From Campylobacter suis (lineage in GTDB: Bacteria > Campylobacterota > Campylobacteria > Campylobacterales > Campylobacteraceae): DNA of 64,000 nt. The stretch lies in the NCBI RefSeq assembly GCF_905120475.1, contig NZ_CAJHOE010000001.1:248001-312000 (forward strand), written 5' to 3'. The notes under the pieces are model-generated. The model was not told the origin of the DNA, made no database searches, and saw only the letters and a list, made by a program, of their open reading frames with translations. Numbering within the stretch: the stretch's first letter is position 1; the number at the start of each line of letters is the position of its first letter. Positions 42,216 through 51,406 of the stretch are shown piece by piece. Made by a program: the position numbers and the translations under genes.

Positions 42216-44591
42216 ATGTCAAAATTTAAGTGCTCACATTGCCAGCTTGTATTTGATGAAAATTCAGCTATAACAAACGACAGCGGTCAAAAATTTTGTT
42301 GTAGTGGGTGTAAAAATGTTTATGAAATTTTACATGAAAGTGGCTTTGATGAGTTTTACTCAAGACTTGGTAAATCCACCCTAAGCCCTCAAAATAGCCT
42401 AACTATAACAAAGCAAAGCGTTCAAAGCTTGTATAAGGAATTTGTCAAAAACGAAGATGGTTTTAATAAGATAAACCTTGTCATAGAGGGCATTCACTGT
42501 TCGGCTTGTATCTGGCTAAATGAAAAGGTTTTACACTCTATGCCGGGTGTGATCGAGGCTAGTGTAAATGCCACAAATAACAAAGCCACCGTTGTTTGGG
42601 ATGAGGAACTTATAGGCTTGGCTGAAATTTTGACTGGGCTTAATGCTGTTGGATACCGTGCTTATGCTTATGATATAAGCCGTGAAGAGGAGCGTATGGC
42701 GGCAAAAAGGCGTGAGTTTTACATGAAGCTTTTGGTTGGCATTTTTTGCGTGATGAATATCATGTGGATCGCCGTATCGCAGTATGCGGGCTATTTTAGT
42801 GGGATAGATGCAAGTGTGCGAGATATATTAAATTTTGCTGAGTTTTTGCTCACAACTCCTGTGCTTTTTTATACGGGGAGTGCATTTTTTAGTGGTGCAA
42901 AGATAGCCTTAAAGACTAAAACGCCTAATATGGACTTGCTGGTTATAACTGGCGCTAGTTTGGCTTATGTTTACTCTATTTATGCGATGTTTAGCCGTAC
43001 TGGAGAAGTGTACTTTGATTCGGTGGCTATGATTATAACTTTTGTATTTGCGGGTAAATTTTTAGAAATTTTAAGCAAAAAACGAGCCAGTGATACTATT
43101 GATGGGCTAAATTTGCTTACTTTAAGTGAGGTTTGCGTTTTAAATGGAGAAAATTTAGAGCAAAAAAATGCCCGTGATGTCGTGGCTGGCGAAACTATCG
43201 TTTTAAAAGCTGGCGACAAGGTTTTAATAGACGGTATCATAAAAAGTGGCGAAGCTAGCTTTGATCTATCAAGCTTAAATGGCGAGAGTATCCCCGTTGT
43301 TTTGGCTAAAGATGAGAGTGTAAAAAGTGGCTCGATATGCTTAGATGGTTTGGTTTATTATACCGCAAGTGCAAATTTTGAAAGCTCGCTTTTAAGCAAG
43401 ATTATCGCTATGCTTGAAAACGCAACACTCAAAAAGCCAAAAATAGAGCAGTTTGCTAATGAAATTTCGCCAAAATTTTCACTCATTGTCCTTGGTATCG
43501 CTTTGGCTACATTTTTTTATTATTTATCAACTACAAGCTTTCAAAATGCCCTTATCATAGCTATCTCTGTTATAGTTATAGCTTGCCCGTGTGCTCTTGC
43601 TCTTGCAACGCCTGTTGCAACGCTTTGTGCTCTTGGAGTAGGGCTAAAAAAGGGAGTGATATTTAAAGAGGCAAAATTTATAGAAAGTCTTGCAAAGTGC
43701 GATACTGTCGTATTTGATAAGACTGGCACACTTACAAACTCGGCTCTTGTGATTAGTGAGTTTGTAAATTTTAAAGATTTTGATGATGGTGTGATACTTG
43801 CTCTTGCAAATGCTTCAAGCCACCCAGTAAGCATGGCTGTGGCAAAATTTCTTTGTAAGAATCAGCCAGCAGAGCTAACAAATGTAAAAGAGTTTGTAGC
43901 AAAGGGAGTTAGCGCCAGTTTAGATGATAAAATTTTGCTTGGTGGAAGCGCTAGATTTATGCGAGAAAATCAAATTTCGTGTGGTAGCGATGACGCTCAG
44001 TATTTTGTCGCTTTTAACGGTGAATTGGTGGCAAAATTTATCCTAAAGGATGAGCTAAGAAAGAGTGCAAAAGAGTGTGTGGATACGCTAAAATCCCTTG
44101 GTATTCGCCCACTTATCTTAAGTGGGGATACACAGCAAAATGTAAAAAAAGTCGCAGATGAGCTTGGCATTGAGTTTTGGGCTGGGGTTTTGCCTGATGA
44201 AAAGGCGGAATTTATAAGCGAACTTGTGCTAAATTCTCATCAAGTTGCTTTTGTTGGTGATGGTATAAATGACAGCATAGCTATGAGCTTGGCTCAGATT
44301 GGTGTTTGTATGGGGAGCGGAGCAGATGTGAGCTTGGAAAGAAGTGATGTAGCGCTTTTAAATAACGATCTTGCGGCATTTACAAGTGCTGTAAAGCTTT
44401 CAAGAGCAACCCTTAGAAAAATAAAGCAAAATCTCTTTTTTAGTCTATGCTACAACGCATTTACGCTACCACTTGCGGTTATGGGGCTTATCATACCGCT
44501 ATTTGCTGCTATATCAATGTCGCTTAGCTCGCTTGTAGTTGTTTTAAACTCGCTTGCGTTAAGGCGAGAATTTAAGGAGAAAAATGGATAG
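42216..44591 (+). CDS. ccoI: Copper-transporting P-type ATPase CcoI
   Basis: Exports copper to the periplasmic side for cbb3 oxidase. An N-terminal metal-binding segment has CSHC and CCSGCKNVYE, the FixI/CcoI hallmark, then a heavy-metal domain with GIHCSACIW, eight membrane segments, CPC in VIACPCALALATP, DKTGTLTNS phosphorylation site and GDGINDS hinge. About 790 residues. ATG 42216 chosen on promoter spacing; TTG 42195 is the alternative. ccoS follows with an 8-base overlap, which supports the CcoI rather than CopA assignment. Confidence 0.93.
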   Translation: MSKFKCSHCQLVFDENSAITNDSGQKFCCSGCKNVYEILHESGFDEFYSRLGKSTLSPQNSLTITKQSVQSLYKEFVKNEDGFNKINLVIEGIHCSACIWLNEKVLHSMPGVIEASVNATNNKATVVWDEELIGLAEILTGLNAVGYRAYAYDISREEERMAAKRREFYMKLLVGIFCVMNIMWIAVSQYAGYFSGIDASVRDILNFAEFLLTTPVLFYTGSAFFSGAKIALKTKTPNMDLLVITGASLAYVYSIYAMFSRTGEVYFDSVAMIITFVFAGKFLEILSKKRASDTIDGLNLLTLSEVCVLNGENLEQKNARDVVAGETIVLKAGDKVLIDGIIKSGEASFDLSSLNGESIPVVLAKDESVKSGSICLDGLVYYTASANFESSLLSKIIAMLENATLKKPKIEQFANEISPKFSLIVLGIALATFFYYLSTTSFQNALIIAISVIVIACPCALALATPVATLCALGVGLKKGVIFKEAKFIESLAKCDTVVFDKTGTLTNSALVISEFVNFKDFDDGVILALANASSHPVSMAVAKFLCKNQPAELTNVKEFVAKGVSASLDDKILLGGSARFMRENQISCGSDDAQYFVAFNGELVAKFILKDELRKSAKECVDTLKSLGIRPLILSGDTQQNVKKVADELGIEFWAGVLPDEKAEFISELVLNSHQVAFVGDGINDSIAMSLAQIGVCMGSGADVSLERSDVALLNNDLAAFTSAVKLSRATLRKIKQNLFFSLCYNAFTLPLAVMGLIIPLFAAISMSLSSLVVVLNSLALRREFKEKNG

Positions 44592-44799
44592 TTCGGTTTT
44601 GATGATAATGCTTGCAGTATCGCTATTTTTAGGAGCTTGTGTACTTTTTGGAGTGATATGGGGTGTGAAAAATCGCCAGTTTGATGACTACCGTAAATTC
44701 CTAGACGGAGCACATTTTGACGATGAAGATGCGTTAAATGATGCTTATGAGCTTGAAAGGCGCAAAAAAGAGGCGTTAGAGCGTAAAAAGCAAATTTGA
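44584..44799 (+). CDS. ccoS: cbb3 oxidase maturation protein CcoS
   Basis: 71 residues: one N-terminal membrane helix (about 6-26) followed by WGVKNRQFDDY and an acidic stretch DDEDAL, the CcoS signature, and a basic tail. Needed for cofactor insertion in cbb3 cytochrome oxidase, the terminal oxidase of microaerobic growth. Starts inside the end of ccoI, so translation is coupled. Confidence 0.9.
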   Translation: MDSSVLMIMLAVSLFLGACVLFGVIWGVKNRQFDDYRKFLDGAHFDDEDALNDAYELERRKKEALERKKQI

Positions 44800-44802
44800 G
44801 TC

Positions 44803-45180
44803 ATGATAAAAAATCTCTTTGAAGATCTTAATTTCTCCTCTCAAAATGAGCTTGTTTGTGATGTTTTTATGGGTAAAAATTTTCGTATCGAGCGGATACT
44901 TTCATACGGACAAACAACAAATTGGCAAGAGCAGGACGAAGATGAATGGGTTTGCGTTATAGATGGTAAGGCTAGGATCTTGTTTGAAGGAGAGCTTGGC
45001 AAGCAGACTGCTCTTTGTTTTTTAAATTTACAAGATAAGATAATTAAAGAAAAAAGCATTGAGGTTTTGCTGCAAAAGGGTGATGCTCTCTTTATCCCAG
45101 CTGGTGCAAAACATAGAGTTAGTTACACCCCTAAAGGTTGTTTTTGGCTTTGTGTTTTTGCAAAAAATCAACTAGTATAA
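44803..45180 (+). CDS. Cupin-domain protein
   Basis: 125 residues, one cupin beta-barrel: DEWVCVIDGKARILFEGE forms motif 1 (with the usual metal His replaced) and GDALFIPAGAKHRV motif 2 with one conserved His. The pattern resembles small cupins often annotated as phosphoribosylaminoimidazole-like or mannose isomerase-like, but a substrate cannot be read. Starts 3 bases after ccoS, so it is in the same transcript. Confidence 0.83.
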   Translation: MIKNLFEDLNFSSQNELVCDVFMGKNFRIERILSYGQTTNWQEQDEDEWVCVIDGKARILFEGELGKQTALCFLNLQDKIIKEKSIEVLLQKGDALFIPAGAKHRVSYTPKGCFWLCVFAKNQLV

Positions 45181-45198
45181 AATGAAGCCGAGCCTGTC

Positions 45199-48100
45199 TT
45201 AAAACAAGCTCGCAAGTGCTTGCACGGGGTGCTTTGGCTTTACACCTTCAAATCTTGCAACTTGACTTCTGCAAGAGTAGCCTGTGACCAAACAGCGTGA
45301 AACATCTCTTAGTTTAAGTTTTGCGCCCCATGAGCTGTCATAAATTTCTTTTGAAATTTTTTGGTTTTTCACTTCATGTCCAAAAACACCAGCCATGCCA
45401 CAACAGCCGACACTTTCAACACTTAGCTCTTGGTTAAAGGCTGTAAAAATTTCTTGCCACTCTTTTGGGCTATTTGGCATTTCGGTTTGTTCTGTACAGT
45501 GAGGGAAAAGGTGCCATTTTGCTGAGTTTTTGAAATTTAAACCATTTTTTACCGAGATAAAATTCTCACTTTTTACACTGGTTTTTAGCCATTCATGAGC
45601 TGTTAGAACATGAAACTTGCCTAAGTTTTCGCCTAAAATTTCAGCGTATTCATCGCGGTAACAAAGCACTATCGCAGGGTCTACACCAACCAAAGGCACT
45701 TCAAGCTTTGCTATGCGTGAGAGCATATCTGCTGCATTTTTTGCAGTGCGTGCAAACTGACGCAAAAAGCCTTTGATGTGCTGGGCTTTGCCGTTTGGCT
45801 TAAATGGCAAAAGTACCGGCTTAAAACCCATGCCAGCACAAAGTCGCACAAAATCAGCCACTACTTTTGCATCATAGTATGATGTAAATGGATCTTGTAC
45901 GATAAATATCATATCTTTTAGTTCATCTTTACTTAGCGTTTCAAGTTCATCAAGCATCTTTTCATAGTTTTGCCCAAGCTCATCTTTTAAATTTGGCTCA
46001 GAAAGTGATGGTAGAGCGGTCATGCCAATAGTTTTTTCTGCTAGAGTTTGTATAAATTTCATATTTGTAATGGCATTAAAAAACTCTGGCTTTTTTGCTA
46101 AAAATGGAGCGACACTTTCTAAATTTGCCACAACATAGTCTTTTGGCTCTCTTAAATATCGTGAGTGATAAAAATAGAAAAATTTTGAGCGAAAGCTTGC
46201 GACATCGATCTTTATAGGGCACTGACTAGCACAGGCTTTGCATGCTAAGCATGTGTCCATGGCATCTTTTACTTCGTGTGAGAAGTCGTATTTGCCCTGC
46301 CATTTACCTATAGTGTTGGTAAATTTCTGTGCTAAGTCACTTAGGCTTGGTGTTGCAGTGCGAAAGTCTAAGCTTTCAGGGTTTACGCCGTTTTTACTAA
46401 GTAGCGTTAGCCACTCTCTTACTATACCAGCTCTTCCTTTTGGTGAGTGCAAACGGGAGCGCATGACTTTCATTGACGGGCACATAGCGCTATCAGCATC
46501 AAAGTTAAAGCAAAGTCCATTTCCGTTGCATTCAAGTGCACCTTTATACTGAGCTCTTGTTTGTTCTGGTATTAGCCTATCGCTATCGGCTCGCATAGAA
46601 GAAAGGATATCGTAAAGCTCGTCCGCGCTATCTTGCGGAGTGCAAATCTTACCTGGATTTAGGCGGTTTGTAGGATCAAATAAAAACTTGACATACCTAA
46701 GCTCACTCCAAAGCTCTGGTGTGAAAAATTTCTCTGCGTAACATGAGCGAATCCCTTTTCCATGCTCGCCCCACAAAAGACCACCGTATTTTGCTGTTAG
46801 TTCAGCCATGCTGTCTGAAATTTGCCTAAAAAGCTTTACCTGCTCTTTATCATAAAGATTAAGTGCTGGGCGCACATGAAGCACTCCCGCATCAACATGC
46901 CCAAACATACCATAGCTAACTCCATAACCATCAAGCAGTTTCCTAAACTCAGCTATATAATCTGCCAAATTTTCAGGCGGCACACAGGTATCTTCAACAA
47001 AGGCAAGTGGTTTTGTATCGCCCTTAGTCTTTCCAAGTAGCCCAACAGCCTTTTTGCGCATTGCATAAATTTTTAGTATCGAGGCTAGATCTTTGCATAC
47101 TTGATAGCCTATGATGCCATCTTCATTTTGTAAAATTTTAGTGTCTAGTTTTTGACAAAGTTCGCTTACTTTAGCATTAATAACGCTATCGTTATCTCCT
47201 GCAAACTCAACGATATTTAGCCCCAAAATAGGCTCTTTTTCTTCGCTTAAAAGCTCTCTTACAGAGTGCCAAACTATATCGCTTTTGGCTAAATTTAGTA
47301 CTTTTGAATCAACAGTCTCAACAGAAAGGGCGTTTGCGCTTACCATAAAAGGAGCGTTGCGTAATGCCGCGTCAAATGAGCGGTATTTTACATTTATAAG
47401 GGTTCTAAAATTAGGGATCGGCAGCAAATTTAGCGTAGCCTCTGCGACAAATGCAAGGGTACCTTCGCTACCAGTTATAATGCGAGTGAGATTAAACTCG
47501 CTTTCATCATCATTAAAGACATTTTTTAGGTCATAACCAGTTAAAAATCTATTAAGCTGTGGTAGATCTTTTAAAATTTGCTCTCTTTTTTGCTTACAGC
47601 GATTAAAAATCTCAAGATGTAAATGCTTACAGGTAGGGCTAAACTCGCTTAAATTTTGCTCAAAATTTTCACATTTTATAGCTTTTGTTTCAAGCTCTTC
47701 GCCGTTTATTAACACCACTTTTAATCCAAGCGTATGATCTGATGTTTTGCCATACCTTAGCGAGCCTTGACCTGAAGCATCTGTGTTTATCATGCCTCCG
47801 ATGGTTGCTCTGTTGCTTGTTGAAAGCTCTGGTGAGAAAAATAATCCATAAGGTTTTAAAAAGGCATTTAGTTCATCTTTAACTATACCCGCTTGAACGG
47901 TTACTTTTTTAGCATTTTCGTCAAAGTGTAAAATTTTATTCATATACCTAGACAGATCAACGATGATGTTTTTATTTAAAGCTTGTCCGTTTGTGCCTGT
48001 GCCACCACCCCTTGGCGTAAAGCTAAGAGTGTTAAATTTTGGCAAATTTGCAAGTTTTGCGATAAGTGTTACATCATTTGTATCTTTTGGGTACAAAATT

Positions 48101-48261
48101 GCCTCAGGAAGCAGCTGATAAACGCTATTATCAGTAGCCATACTAAGGCGTTCAGAGTAGGTTTTGGCGATGTCGCCACCAAAATTTTGAGAGTCTAAAG
48201 CCTGCAAAAAATCCAACACTACGGCAGAAGTTTGCGGCACATCAGAAAGTCGTGGCAACAT
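45199..48261 (-). CDS. ydiJ: FAD and Fe-S dehydrogenase, YdiJ type (D-2-hydroxyacid)
   Basis: 1020 residues in three parts: FAD-binding PCMH domain (TPRGGGTGTNGQAL near 85; NTDASGQGSLRYG near 160), a GlcD-like cap with FGHVDAGVLHVRP near 455, and an iron-sulfur part with CNGNGLC, CLACKACASQCPIKID near 665 and a CCG-type end (VGCCGMAG). The length and domain order match E. coli YdiJ, a D-2-hydroxyglutarate dehydrogenase; D-lactate is another possible substrate in Campylobacter. Confidence 0.9.
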   Translation of the reverse strand: MLPRLSDVPQTSAVVLDFLQALDSQNFGGDIAKTYSERLSMATDNSVYQLLPEAILYPKDTNDVTLIAKLANLPKFNTLSFTPRGGGTGTNGQALNKNIIVDLSRYMNKILHFDENAKKVTVQAGIVKDELNAFLKPYGLFFSPELSTSNRATIGGMINTDASGQGSLRYGKTSDHTLGLKVVLINGEELETKAIKCENFEQNLSEFSPTCKHLHLEIFNRCKQKREQILKDLPQLNRFLTGYDLKNVFNDDESEFNLTRIITGSEGTLAFVAEATLNLLPIPNFRTLINVKYRSFDAALRNAPFMVSANALSVETVDSKVLNLAKSDIVWHSVRELLSEEKEPILGLNIVEFAGDNDSVINAKVSELCQKLDTKILQNEDGIIGYQVCKDLASILKIYAMRKKAVGLLGKTKGDTKPLAFVEDTCVPPENLADYIAEFRKLLDGYGVSYGMFGHVDAGVLHVRPALNLYDKEQVKLFRQISDSMAELTAKYGGLLWGEHGKGIRSCYAEKFFTPELWSELRYVKFLFDPTNRLNPGKICTPQDSADELYDILSSMRADSDRLIPEQTRAQYKGALECNGNGLCFNFDADSAMCPSMKVMRSRLHSPKGRAGIVREWLTLLSKNGVNPESLDFRTATPSLSDLAQKFTNTIGKWQGKYDFSHEVKDAMDTCLACKACASQCPIKIDVASFRSKFFYFYHSRYLREPKDYVVANLESVAPFLAKKPEFFNAITNMKFIQTLAEKTIGMTALPSLSEPNLKDELGQNYEKMLDELETLSKDELKDMIFIVQDPFTSYYDAKVVADFVRLCAGMGFKPVLLPFKPNGKAQHIKGFLRQFARTAKNAADMLSRIAKLEVPLVGVDPAIVLCYRDEYAEILGENLGKFHVLTAHEWLKTSVKSENFISVKNGLNFKNSAKWHLFPHCTEQTEMPNSPKEWQEIFTAFNQELSVESVGCCGMAGVFGHEVKNQKISKEIYDSSWGAKLKLRDVSRCLVTGYSCRSQVARFEGVKPKHPVQALASLF

Positions 48262-48275
48262 GCTGATCCTTTATA

Positions 48276-49706
48276 TTAACAAGAGTAACAAGTCTTAAAC
48301 TCGTAAGCTGTTGGACGCGCCTCATAAGGCCAAACTTGAGTTTCAAATTTAAAATGCTGATAGTCATCTATAAATTTTGGCGTCATGATAGGGCTTAGAT
48401 ACTCATTATCGCGGATAAGCGCCTCAAGGCTTCCACGAAGAGTGTGCGGAAGTTGCTCTATGCCGCGCTCTCTAATCTCATCAAGATGAAGCTTAAATAA
48501 ATTTTCATCCATTGGACCCACTGGCTCATATCTATTTTTCACACCATCAAGACCAGCCATAAGCATCGCTGCAAAGGCTAAATAAGGGTTTGCGGTGCTA
48601 TCAGGAAAACGCATCTCTGCACGAACTGATTTTTCTCCTGAGCCATAAGGTATTCTTATAGAAGCAGAGCGGTTTTGACTAGAATATGTAAGAATAGATG
48701 GTGCTTCAAAGCCTGGGATAAGGCGTTTATAGCTATTTGTGCTTGGGTTTGTAAATGCAGCGACACTTCTTGCGTGTTTTAAAATTCCGCCTATATACCA
48801 GCGAGCAAAATCACTTAAATTTGAGTAGTTGCCAGCACCGAAAAATAGGTTTTTGCCATCTTTCCAGATTGATTGATGTACGTGCATGCCACTTCCGTTA
48901 TCGCCATAAAGTGGCTTTGGCATGAAAGTTGCACTCTTGCCGTTTAGGTGAGCTACCATTTTTACAACATATTTATAGATTTGCACATTATCAGCAGCTT
49001 CGACCAAAGTGCCAAATTTTACCCCTATCTCCCCTTGTGCCTGCGCTACTTCATGATGTACAACAAACGGCTCAAGCCCAACTTGCTCAAGAACATTTAC
49101 CATCTCAGACCTTATATCAACCATACTATCGATAGGTCCGGTGGCTAAGTAGCCTCCTTTTGTGCGAGGACGATGACCTGTGTTGTAGCTATCTTTAAAA
49201 TCTCTAGCGTCGTTCCATTCGCCCTCTTCACTATCTACTTCATACATTGCACAGTTAGTTTTGTCTATGATTTTAACATTATCAAATATAAAAAATTCAT
49301 TCTCAGGACCAAAATACGCCACATCGCCCATGCCGCTTTCCTTTACATAAGCCATGGCTTTTTTGGCTATCGAGCGTGGGCATTTTTCATACATCTCGCC
49401 TTTGTAAATGTCATAAACATCACAAAAAACTACAGCTGTAATGTCTGATGTAAAAGGGTCTAAAAATGTGCTTATAGCATCTGGCATAAGTATCATATCT
49501 GACTTATCTATCGGCTGCCAGCCACCCGCAGAGCTTGCATCAAAAGGGATACCAACTTCAAAATTTTCTTTATTTATGACTTTAAAATTATATGTTAAAG
49601 TATGCCATCCGCCATTCATATCAGTAAATCTAAAATCCACAAATTTCACTTCATGCTCTTTGCAAAAAGAGAAGAACTCATCAACACTATTTACAAATTT
49701 TCCCAT
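48276..49706 (-). CDS. glnA: Glutamine synthetase type I
   Basis: Makes glutamine from glutamate and ammonia. [13 protein letters not shown] near 25, GPENEFF near 130, [12 protein letters not shown] near 265 and [19 protein letters not shown] near 315 are the family signatures. The tyrosine used for adenylylation in enteric bacteria (NLYDLP) is replaced: the segment reads [10 protein letters not shown]. 476 residues. A strong AAAGGAG lies at 49713-49719. The same replacement is known in Helicobacter pylori, so this is a phylum feature. Confidence 0.95.
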   Translation of the reverse strand: MGKFVNSVDEFFSFCKEHEVKFVDFRFTDMNGGWHTLTYNFKVINKENFEVGIPFDASSAGGWQPIDKSDMILMPDAISTFLDPFTSDITAVVFCDVYDIYKGEMYEKCPRSIAKKAMAYVKESGMGDVAYFGPENEFFIFDNVKIIDKTNCAMYEVDSEEGEWNDARDFKDSYNTGHRPRTKGGYLATGPIDSMVDIRSEMVNVLEQVGLEPFVVHHEVAQAQGEIGVKFGTLVEAADNVQIYKYVVKMVAHLNGKSATFMPKPLYGDNGSGMHVHQSIWKDGKNLFFGAGNYSNLSDFARWYIGGILKHARSVAAFTNPSTNSYKRLIPGFEAPSILTYSSQNRSASIRIPYGSGEKSVRAEMRFPDSTANPYLAFAAMLMAGLDGVKNRYEPVGPMDENLFKLHLDEIRERGIEQLPHTLRGSLEALIRDNEYLSPIMTPKFIDDYQHFKFETQVWPYEARPTAYEFKTCYSC

Positions 49707-49736
49707 AATTTTCTCCTTTGGGTTTTTAATTTTTGT

Positions 49737-49742
49737 ATTGTA
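49737..49742 (-). promoter_or_regulatory. -10 box of glnA
   Basis: Minus-strand TACAAT 31 bases before the glnA ATG, in an A/T-rich context. Confidence 0.4.
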
Positions 49743-49792
49743 TCATAAATTTTTATATTTAAGCTTAATTTTATTTAAAAATTACTAGCAAT

Positions 49793-50572
49793 TTAAAATT
49801 TTACAAAATGTCTATCTCGTTGCTCAAAAAATGCACACTTGCTAAAGCCCATTTCTCGAGCTAAATTTTCACATTTAGCACCCTCAAAGCCTACTTGCTC
49901 TGGAGCATGAGCGTCTGAGCCAAAAGTTATAGGTATATCAAGCTCATAAATCATTTGTAAAATTTCACGGCTTGGATACTGCTCACAAACCGGTTTTCTT
50001 AATCCAGCTGAGTTTATCTCAACTACTAAATTTGCTTTTTTTATGGCATTTAAAGCATCTTTTGCTAAAATTCTTATATCAGTTTTTGGTAAAAATTTAA
50101 ATATTTTCATAAGATCAATATGCCCCACAATATCAAATTTACCGCACTTTGCAAGCTCTTTTATGCAAAGAAAATAGTCTTGCCAAATTTTATCTATATC
50201 CTTATTTTTGTATTCGCCGATAAACTCAGGGTTGTCAAATCCCCAGCCGCCTATAAAATGAACAGAGCCTATCAGGTAGTCAACTTTTCTTCTAAAAACT
50301 CGTTCATCCATAAAGCCATCTAGAAAATCAACCTCATAACCAAGTAAAATTTTTATATCATTTTTATAAATTTCTTGCAAATTTTTAACCAAGCTTTCAT
50401 ACTCATACATCTGATCAAAACTCATTCGATAAGCCTCATCAAAGCCCATTGGTGCATGGTCACTGATACCATAAATTTCGCATCCGATGGATAAAGCTTG
50501 TTTTATATACTCAGTCTGCTCTTTAGTTGCGTGTTTGCAAAGGGTTGTGTGATTGTGTAGATCAACTTTCAT
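49793..50572 (-). CDS. hisK: PHP-family histidinol-phosphatase
   Basis: 259 residues. VDLHNHTTLCKHA, GISDHAPMG, LLGYEVDFLDG, IGSVHFIGG, IVGHIDLMK, EINSAGLRKP and GSDAHAPEQVG give all metal ligands of the PHP-type HisK/HisJ histidinol phosphatases. It would perform the step missing from the dehydratase-only HisB at 5829. Gene lies alone between glnA and cheZ. Confidence 0.88.
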   Translation of the reverse strand: MKVDLHNHTTLCKHATKEQTEYIKQALSIGCEIYGISDHAPMGFDEAYRMSFDQMYEYESLVKNLQEIYKNDIKILLGYEVDFLDGFMDERVFRRKVDYLIGSVHFIGGWGFDNPEFIGEYKNKDIDKIWQDYFLCIKELAKCGKFDIVGHIDLMKIFKFLPKTDIRILAKDALNAIKKANLVVEINSAGLRKPVCEQYPSREILQMIYELDIPITFGSDAHAPEQVGFEGAKCENLAREMGFSKCAFFEQRDRHFVKF

Positions 50573-50597
50573 GAGCTGCCTTTTTTGCGTTTTTGTT

Positions 50598-50603
50598 ATT
50601 GTA
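50598..50603 (-). promoter_or_regulatory. -10 box of the PHP phosphatase gene
   Basis: Minus-strand TACAAT 26 bases before the ATG (50572). Confidence 0.35.
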
Positions 50604-50641
50604 TCACAAAGTGTTAAAGTTAGCTTTAAAAGAAGTGATAG

Positions 50642-50647
50642 TATAAT
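50642..50647 (+). promoter_or_regulatory. -10 box of the cheZ operon
   Basis: AGTATAATCGC contains TATAAT 28 bases before the cheZ ATG, with TAGGAG at 50664-50669. Confidence 0.5.
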
Positions 50648-50674
50648 CGCAGTAATTTTAAATTAGGAGCTTTT

Positions 50675-51406
50675 ATGACCCAAGAGGAACTTGATGCCTT
50701 GATGGCTGGTGATCTTGATGATATTGTTGATGATACACCAAGCGAGTTAGAGCAGGTATCTAGCGAAGAGGAAATTCCTGCTGAAGAAGCGCCAGCAAAA
50801 CCAGTTGCTGCTACAAAAATAGATGAAGATCTGGCTAAAAACTATAGAGTAAGCCCCGAAACTGCATGGCCACCTCCTCCTCCAACAGATGATCATAAGA
50901 TGGTTAATCAACTTGATGATGTCACTAGAGATAGTGAGAAAAAGGCAACTGAGCTACTTGATAAGCTTGATACCATAAATAACTTTTTTATGGACAGTGA
51001 AAGTGCTTGCAACGCAGCAAAAAAAGATATTGATAAAAATATTGAAATTTTTACCACTTTAAGTGAAAAATTCCCAGCTATCGAGGCATTTACTGAATCT
51101 CTTGAGCGTAACAAAAAGATGAAGAAAAGTATGGAAAATACCATCGGCGATTTGCAAATGGGTCAAGATGAGATTATGATGGCTATGGATATGATGCAGT
51201 ATCAAGATATACATCGTCAAAAAATAGAGCGTGTTATAAATGTAATGCGCGCTCTTAGCAAGTATATGAGTAGTCTTTTTGAGGGTAAGATAGATGATGA
51301 AAAGCGTGTTAGCTCAGCAGTACACATCGCTGGTGACACATCGACTGAAAATCTTGTAAGTAACGACGATATCGAGGCTCTTATAGAAAGTTTGGGCAAA
51401 AAATAG
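50675..51406 (+). CDS. cheZ: Chemotaxis phosphatase CheZ (remote type)
   Basis: 243 residues. The active segment MQYQDIHRQKIERV matches CheZ QDLTGQ with the catalytic Gln conserved and an Asp four residues before. Long helices around 85-200 form the bundle. The last residues NDDIEALIESLGKK resemble the C-terminal CheY-binding peptide of E. coli CheZ, and the first residues MTQEELDALMAG resemble the N-terminal CheY-binding peptide of FliM. A Pro-rich linker (WPPPPPTD) separates the head. Corresponds to Cj0700/HP0170. Dephosphorylates CheY-P. Confidence 0.9.
   Translation: MTQEELDALMAGDLDDIVDDTPSELEQVSSEEEIPAEEAPAKPVAATKIDEDLAKNYRVSPETAWPPPPPTDDHKMVNQLDDVTRDSEKKATELLDKLDTINNFFMDSESACNAAKKDIDKNIEIFTTLSEKFPAIEAFTESLERNKKMKKSMENTIGDLQMGQDEIMMAMDMMQYQDIHRQKIERVINVMRALSKYMSSLFEGKIDDEKRVSSAVHIAGDTSTENLVSNDDIEALIESLGKK

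Noticed and set aside
45190-45211. GAGCCTGT/ACAAGCTC hairpin at the ydiJ 3' end
   Set aside because: One mismatch, partly inside coding sequence and no T-run; not convincing.
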